A DNA stretch of 64,000 nucleotides, taken from the NCBI GenBank assembly GCA_900491605.1, contig UESW01004233.1:937508-1001507 (forward strand), read 5' to 3'. The translations under genes and the position numbers were made by a program. The stretch is from Calamus simplicifolius (taxonomy: Eukaryota; Streptophyta; Magnoliopsida; Arecales; Arecaceae). Shown here piece by piece: positions 59,601 to 64,000 of this stretch. The notes beneath the pieces are model-generated. The model had not been told where the DNA came from and did no database searches. It saw nothing but the letters and a program-made list of their open reading frames with translations. How positions within the stretch are numbered: the stretch's first letter is position 1; every line of letters begins with the position of its first letter.

Positions 59601-62255
59601 GGTTCTCAAAGTAAAGAACAATTAGATTAGATGCAAAATAGGTCTGGCAACCTAGGATGTTGCAGACTACACCTGCCATTGCAACAACACAAAGAACTTG
59701 ATAGCGCATGCATTCATTCATTAAAAAATGAAGGTAAATTGAATTTCATACAGGAAAAATGACTTCAGGATATTTAGTCTTTAATTACCAGAGCACTTAG
59801 CTGCTAGGCTCACTAATATCTGGCATCAGAAACAAGACAATTATAATTCATCAAGATGCCTTTATGGAAAATTTATAGGCTTTTACTTTAGTTTTTTCTG
59901 TAATTTCATTTTTTTTAATTCAAGCTGTTGAAAGAGTCATAGCTGGTTACTTTTGAGATCCAGTCCATTTCCAGCATAAACAGCCATTAACAATCTCTGA
60001 TATAGGACAGATTATGAGCCATATTTAAAGTGGAATTGCTAGAAGACATTTGTAATTTAACTTGACATTTTAAGAGTTGTAGTTGGTTTAGGACACTTTG
60101 ATTTGTGTTATTTCCATCATCAACAATCATCAACAACCTGTAGAGCAAATCCATGCAATAAGGCAAAGTGTCCAACTCTAAGTAGAATAGCTAGAGAAGT
60201 GTCCAACTTTAAGTAGAATAGCTAGAAAAATCTTAGTTTGACGACGTCTCAGGTTAGGCATTCTTTGTCTTCTTGGAATGAGGTCAAGTCGGTGTCATAA
60301 ATTTTTAGAAATTATTATAAGAAATAATAAATTTTTATTTACTTCTTCGCCATCTGCATTCTCCTTCTTTCCATATTCTCTCCTTTATCCTTGTTCTTTC
60401 CTTTATTCTTCTTTCATAATTATTGTGACAATAGATTTGATTTCAGATTTGACTTATTTTCTGGACAGCAGCCATAAAGCTAGTTGCTGTCAATTCCATT
60501 AGTCATCGCCACCTCAGATTTAACCGTGAAAACCAGCTTTCAATGCTATTCCTTCGTCCATCTTTTATTTCTTGCATCAGATCAGGAATTGGATCTCTGT
60601 TCCCCTGCAGAATCTGATCTTATTTCTTGCATAAGTACCCTTCCACTGAACAACATAATCTTCTGCATCATCATTTCAATCGTTGATCCTATAAGCCTAA
60701 ATGCCCCTAAGGTAACCATCTTCGTTCCATTTTAGCCAGCTCTTCGTAGAACTGCCCGCCCGCACAACTTAGGCCAGCAAGCCAGCACTCCTATGATATG
60801 GTAATTCCTCAAATAGAAGTCATTCACTGCCATGAGATTGTATTTTCAAATATCCACACTAGGAATGCGTTTGATATATATGATAAAATGAAATTTCCTT
60901 TCCTTTTCATTGGAGTTAAATCCAACAAGTAATTAAAGAATAAATAAAAAAGTTGTCTTACCATGTCACTGTAGTTGGCTTTTCTTGTTTCCTCATCCCC
61001 TCCAAAATTGACATGATATTTTTCATACCTAGAGAAATGGAAAATTAAACACAGTTTAGGAAACAAAATCAAACATCAATTCATAGATAATTGTGCTCAA
61101 AAGGAACAACTTTGTGAACAAAATGCTGTAAAGTCCAGAAAGAAACTTCAATGAGCCATATTTTGCTCACAATAATTTATGTGTGGATTGTCAAATCAGC
61201 GATGACATTTACAAGGTTATTTTTTATATCTTTTGAAGATTCTTAGTGTCGAATCAAACAAAACATGGTGACTTAGCAGACCCTCTTTGTCAAGTTGAGG
61301 ACTGCATACACACCACTAGGACACATGCAAGGCAAGAAGAATTTGAGTTTTACTTGCGTTTCTTATCCAATTACATCCGTCTTATCAGTCCAAAAGCAAG
61401 CAAACTTGGGCCTGATGTTTCATGAGAAGTTTCTGGCTACCATAAAGCAATATGCCCGAAAGTGCAACAAAGAGGAAACACTAACTGGAACATTCTATAT
61501 GGACAAATGTTATGCAAAATAGTAGGGCCATTACCTCAATCTATTATCCACAAAAGTTACGAGTGGCCCTTAAGAACAACTAAAGAGAAGTTCCATTGTA
61601 CCATAGATCACATTTAAAATAAAAAGAAAAAAAAGAGGCCTCCATGCCATGCAGGAAAATTTAAAGGAACCCTGGCAAATTTCGATTAGAGAGTTTCATT
61701 CCAAGGATCTATTAAAGAAATGGCAAAAACCCCAGAAATTTCAGCAGACCATTACTTGAAGACAATATTTAATTTATTAGAAAGAGTAAAAACTTTTGCA
61801 GCAGCAGGCTATAAGGAATGTTATTCGGTCTTGATGAAAGGCAATGGTCCAATGAGCCAAAAAAAAAAAAAAAACTGCCATCTATGCTCATCATTTATCC
61901 TCAATGCTGCAGCTGTTGACAAACATTAGATCTCTAATCCATTGTTAGCGAAGATCAACAAAGCTAAATTCTTTAAAATCTTGATGTGTGGAAACATGAT
62001 GCATGTAAATTCTTTAAAATTTTCTTATAGTTTCATCAATTAAAATTTATCTTCACTTCCCCAGTGTGATCACATTACTACTCTCGCCTGAATCAATTCA
62101 CGCTCATGAATATCTATGTATAAAAAGACAGATATAGTAGACGAAAAACAGAGCTCAGGGTGAGAAATATACTGCTCCACTGCCGATTTAACGTCCTTCT
62201 TCTCGATCTTCCCTCCCACACCAGAAGCAAGATCCAGAGCACCTGACTTCGACAT
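53607..62255 (-). CDS. SMT1: Cycloartenol C-24-methyltransferase (sterol methyltransferase 1)
   Basis: Transfers a methyl group from S-adenosylmethionine to C-24 of cycloartenol, the entry step to 24-alkyl plant sterols, at the endoplasmic reticulum. Exons: 62255-62173, 61028-60962, 57533-57460, 57347-57263, 57168-57113, 55075-55021, 54924-54877, 54633-54550, 54435-54235, 54118-53993, 53895-53798, 53667-53607. All borders are GT/AG and every phase agrees. The sum is 1,038 nt, 345 residues plus stop, as in the family. Visible motifs: FYEFGWGESFHF (sterol-binding region), LDVGCGIGGPLREIA (SAM motif I), GLNNNEYQ, YAIEATCHAPD, YKEIYRVLKPGQCFA and the C-terminal EIFTPMYFFLARKP. The start MSKSGALDLASG fits the family N-terminus. 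No disabling change was found. Introns hold only repeats. Confidence 0.93.
55660..55905 (+). mobile_element. RTE-type LINE 3' fragment (copy D) in an SMT1 intron
   Basis: Plus-strand RTE C-terminus (RGKPKLTWT, LVLNRAE, ILVANPM) ending GTAGTTGAGAAAAGGCTTAA. It closely matches copy C at 5,738. It lies in the 2.0 kb intron between exons 57168-57113 and 55075-55021, opposite to the SMT1 strand. Confidence 0.65.
57534..60961 (-). other. SMT1 intron 2 (3.4 kb), with no gene seen
   Basis: The donor is GTAAGAC after 60,962 and the acceptor TTTCAG before 57,533. Scattered short open frames in both directions have no recognisable content. No intact mobile element was identified. Confidence 0.5.
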
Positions 62256-62819
62256 CACTGGACGCCCAAAAACACTAAAAAAAATATCTGCTTCATATCA
62301 GATATTTAAAACGAAGGGGAAAAAAAAAAAAACAAAGTTCATCTAGTTTCCAAATTTTTGGGGGAAAAATACAGGGAGGATTTAAAGAAAAAGAGAGAAA
62401 TAACGGGTCTACATTCAAAAAAAAAAAATCCACTGCATTTGAAAAAGAAAAATTGATGATGCCGAACGGAGAGAGAGGGGAAAAAATTTAACTAAACAGA
62501 AAAAAAGAATGAAAAGGAAAGCACAGACAAAAGATAAACAGCCAGACATCAAAACTATAGCCAAGCATATACTATGTTTTTTTTTGAAGAAACAAAGAAA
62601 TCAAGAAAGATTCCACGAATATTACATTCTCCCGATTCTTACGAAAGATAAAGAAAAAGAAGAACGGCGCGTCCCGCATTCCGTAAAAATCCATGAAAAC
62701 GGGCAAAAAGTGAAGAAAAAAGAGAACCCAAAGTTTTCTTAGAAAGAGACGAGCAAAAAGAACAGATCAGCGACGGCATTGAGTGAAGGGGCGAAGACGA
62801 GGCCTTACGATTCTTGTAT

Positions 62820-62995
62820 CAGGGAAGCGAGGGACGATGAAATCTAGGACAAGCGGGAGGAGAAAGTGAACTAAGAAAAAACAAGAGGTTAAATGCACAG
62901 TGCGAAGCGATTGAGCAAAGCTCTGTAGAGATTAGAGAGAGCGAAAAGAGATAACTGAGAGCTGAAGAGAGAGAACGAGAAATAAAGAGAGGGCG
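62820..62995 (-). promoter_or_regulatory. Pyrimidine-rich 5' UTR or leader-intron region of SMT1
   Basis: On the minus strand this is a dense CTCTCT tract, as often seen in plant 5' UTRs, about 570 bases upstream of the SMT1 ATG. It may be the leader of the main transcript, or the start of the intron following the exon at 63,185-62,999. Confidence 0.4.
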
Positions 62996-62998
62996 TAC

Positions 62999-63185
62999 CG
63001 GCTTTATTCTCCTTGGCATCGGCCGTCCAACTGGAACGTGAACCGCTGAGCGTCAACTCCGAGCCTGCCATGTCAGCGTCGGCGTCCCCGTTCCCAGACG
63101 TACTTACTCCGCTTTCGGGAGCGATTCTTGGGTACATTTGGACTACCACGTGATTGGTAGAAGCGGACGGATCATCATCCTTCAT
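62999..63185 (-). CDS. Possible alternative first coding exon of SMT1
   Basis: ATG at 63,185 opens 62 codons (MKDDDPSASTNHVVVQMYPR ... TADAKENKA) rich in S, D and G and without recognised domains. It ends in G|GTACGC, a good donor, in phase 1. The sequence GTCCAG|TGATG just before the SMT1 ATG supplies an acceptor in the matching phase: joining gives one valine codon and then MSKSG in frame. This would add about 63 residues. Alternatively it is the first exon of a different gene or chance. The tract downstream looks like a 5' UTR, which argues for two promoters. Confidence 0.4.
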
Positions 63186-63289
63186 ACTGTTAGCCTCCCA
63201 AATGTGCAGCCGTTGATGCGCCTGGTTACCATACCGATCGGGCGTACCCGGGTCTATTAAGAAGGAAAGGTTCCGCGCACGGTTCGTTT

Positions 63290-63684
63290 TTTAAACCGAT
63301 GTCAAAAAAAAAAAAAAAAAAAAGTTAAAAAAAAAAGGTCACTTTAAATGACATTTTTACTTTCACTTTCTCACTTCGCTATCAGCAAAAATCTTTCACT
63401 GACATAAAGAGAGGATAAGAAATCATCACTTGACGAGAAAATTGCCACTTCAAGTGTCAATTTATGAGACTGAAATCACCACTTAAAGTAGAAATCGACT
63501 CCAAGTGAAATTTCGCAAATCATTATATTTCCTATGCAAAAAAAAAACAAAGATAGAGAGTAATTAATAAGAAGAGAGAAAACTTACGGTTTCAAATCAA
63601 GTAAGAGAGTAATTAAATAATATTTTTATTTATTTTATTATTATTTTAAATTAAATAATATATATATAGTTTCAAATCAAGAAG
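63290..63684. other. SMT1 upstream region, with no gene seen
   Basis: A-rich runs at 63,304-63,335, then AT-rich sequence. The segment 63,600-63,680 (TTTTATTATTATTTTAAATT followed by a TATATA run and AGTTTCAAAT) is repeated at about 63,845-63,920 inside the terminal foldback. Confidence 0.4.
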
Positions 63685-63867
63685 AGAAATGGTACGTTCA
63701 TGAAGCGTTCCGAAACTTGGAACGTGATCCCTTTATGGCATACGTAGAGACAGATCAATTAATTAAAAGTGATAAAAAAGTGATTTGAAATTCAAAGATT
63801 TGAAACTGTATAGATATTATTTAATTCAAAATAACAATAAGATTTTTATTTATCTTATTATTATTTT

Positions 63868-63912
<45 letters not shown>

Positions 63913-64000
63913 TCAAATTTTGAATTTTGAATTTCTCTTTTATCACCTTTAATTAATTGACCTGGCTCTACGTAACGCTTCGTGAACCGTACCATTTCTC
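63685..64000. mobile_element. Foldback MITE-like element at the window edge
   Basis: The left end GAGAAATGGTACGTTCATGA is the near reverse complement of the right end TCGTGAACCGTACCATTTCTC. The arms also share ACGTAGAG, GTCAATTAATTAAA-type sequence and GTGATAAA. The left arm has about 40 extra bases (around GAACGTGATCCC). The centre is a (TA)n run at 63,872-63,910. The right border coincides with the last base of the window, so flanking duplications cannot be tested. Confidence 0.6.

Noticed and set aside
62509..63019. Small open frames upstream of SMT1 on both strands
   Set aside because: They fall in A-rich or CT-rich leader DNA with no conserved content. Only the 62,999-63,185 segment has splice and phase support.

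Overview
This 64 kb window is nuclear DNA of a flowering plant, most likely a large-intron monocot such as a palm. The species is inferred from gene structure and repeat content, not proven. It holds two host genes facing each other, with about 27 kb of transposon-rich DNA between them. No bacterial, CRISPR, rRNA or tRNA features were seen.

Left part (1-26,900): the 3' half of an insulin-degrading-enzyme-like M16 metallopeptidase gene on the + strand. Ten exons can be read from 6,627 to the stop at 26,873; the N-terminal half with the zinc site lies outside the window. The first visible intron is about 15.2 kb and holds a 10.3 kb SIRE-type Ty1/copia element (7,966-18,249, minus strand, target duplication AGATG). 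Upstream of exon 6,627 are fragments of an L1-type LINE and three RTE-type LINEs. Foldback MITE-like elements lie at 20,185-21,240. The second visible exon ends one base short of the expected phase.

Middle part (26,900-52,300): AT-rich DNA, a candidate solo LTR, a degraded LTR-like fragment and MITEs, followed by a nested retroelement complex. A decayed Ty3/gypsy element of the Tat type (minus strand, about 34,037-52,260) is interrupted by a second SIRE-type copia element (34,930-46,338, plus strand, target duplication GTAGA) and by a solo LTR of the first SIRE family (50,066-51,542, target duplication CCTTG). The second SIRE element itself carries a GC-rich foldback element (41,736-42,447).

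Right part (53,607-62,255, possibly to 63,185): an apparently intact cycloartenol C-24-methyltransferase (SMT1) gene on the minus strand. Its 12 coding exons all have consistent splice phases and encode 345 residues. A further upstream exon (62,999-63,185) would splice in frame. The window ends inside another foldback element.

The least ordinary signal is in the LTRs. Both SIRE families carry, upstream of the TATA box, arrays of 12-bp palindrome-like motifs with the shared core AGTCGACT, and exact matches to the plant M-phase activator (MSA) consensus. In the first element a second copy of the array sits just ahead of the env-like ORF.
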